From an uncultured Planctomycetaceae bacterium (lineage in GTDB: Bacteria > Planctomycetota > Planctomycetia > Pirellulales > Pirellulaceae), in contig CAIXSC010000839.1 in the NCBI GenBank assembly GCA_903921945.1, positions 1 through 6,540 on the forward strand: a stretch of DNA of 6,540 bases, written 5' to 3'. A program made the position numbers and the translations under genes. Positions 6,514 through 6,540 of the stretch are shown here, piece after piece. A model generated the notes under the pieces. It made no database searches and was not told where the DNA came from. It worked only from the letters and a program-made list of their open reading frames with translations. The first letter of the stretch is position 1; every line of letters starts with the position of its first letter.

Positions 6514-6540
6514 ACCACGAAGCACACGAAGAGCACGAAG
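6514..6540. repeat. 9-base-period CACGAAG repeat at window edge (partial)
   Basis: Three units, ACCACGAAG, CACACGAAG and AGCACGAAG (6514-6522, 6523-6531, 6532-6540), share the core CACGAAG and continue to the last base. Similar ACCACGAAG...CACGAAG stretches are, as I recall, a recurrent intergenic motif in planctomycete and other bacterial genomes. The right-hand boundary is not visible. No gene is supported between 6315 and 6540. Confidence 0.6.

Noticed and set aside
6115..6525. Minus-strand frame through the intergenic repeats (136 codons)
   Set aside because: It is made of translated palindromes plus antisense of the amidohydrolase C-terminus. There is no ribosome binding site and no domain.

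Overview
The window looks like a piece of a GC-rich planctomycete genome (Planctomycetota). No single gene proves this. The case rests on a combination of families that is routine in that phylum: a PPC-domain exported protein next to a Tat-exported DUF1501 protein, and a monohaem cytochrome with the Pirellula/Verrucomicrobium-type haem-binding C-terminus (TIGR02603-like). All genes lie on the + strand and there are no RNA genes.

Layout. (1) Positions 1-853 hold the C-terminal part of a PPC-domain protein whose start lies outside the window. A DUF1501 protein (887-2167) follows after 33 bases, so the two are probably co-transcribed. (2) A 111-base gap separates them from a tight three-gene cluster: a glucose 1-dehydrogenase-type medium-chain dehydrogenase (2279-3382), a cytochrome c-domain protein (3387-4877, 4-base gap) and an exported M20-family amidohydrolase (4885-6314, 7-base gap). 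(3) The last 226 bases are non-coding. They contain two inverted copies of a near-identical palindrome and, at the edge, a 9-base-period CACGAAG repeat that runs out of the window.

How the genes may work together. The PPC and DUF1501 proteins and the cytochrome are exported or envelope proteins of the kind planctomycetes carry in large numbers, and their biochemical roles are mostly unknown. The dehydrogenase has no signal peptide and should act in the cytoplasm on glucose or a related aldose. The amidohydrolase carries a signal peptide and would cleave an amide or N-acyl bond outside the cytoplasm. The cluster therefore mixes cytoplasmic sugar oxidation with envelope electron transfer and amide hydrolysis; any shared pathway is inference.

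Most notable points: the amidohydrolase reading frame is broken by what looks like one missing G near 5373; the dehydrogenase has Asp in place of the usual zinc-binding Cys, as in the haloarchaeal glucose dehydrogenase; and the 3' intergenic region holds a REP/BIME-like palindrome pair. I found no convincing new multi-gene system.
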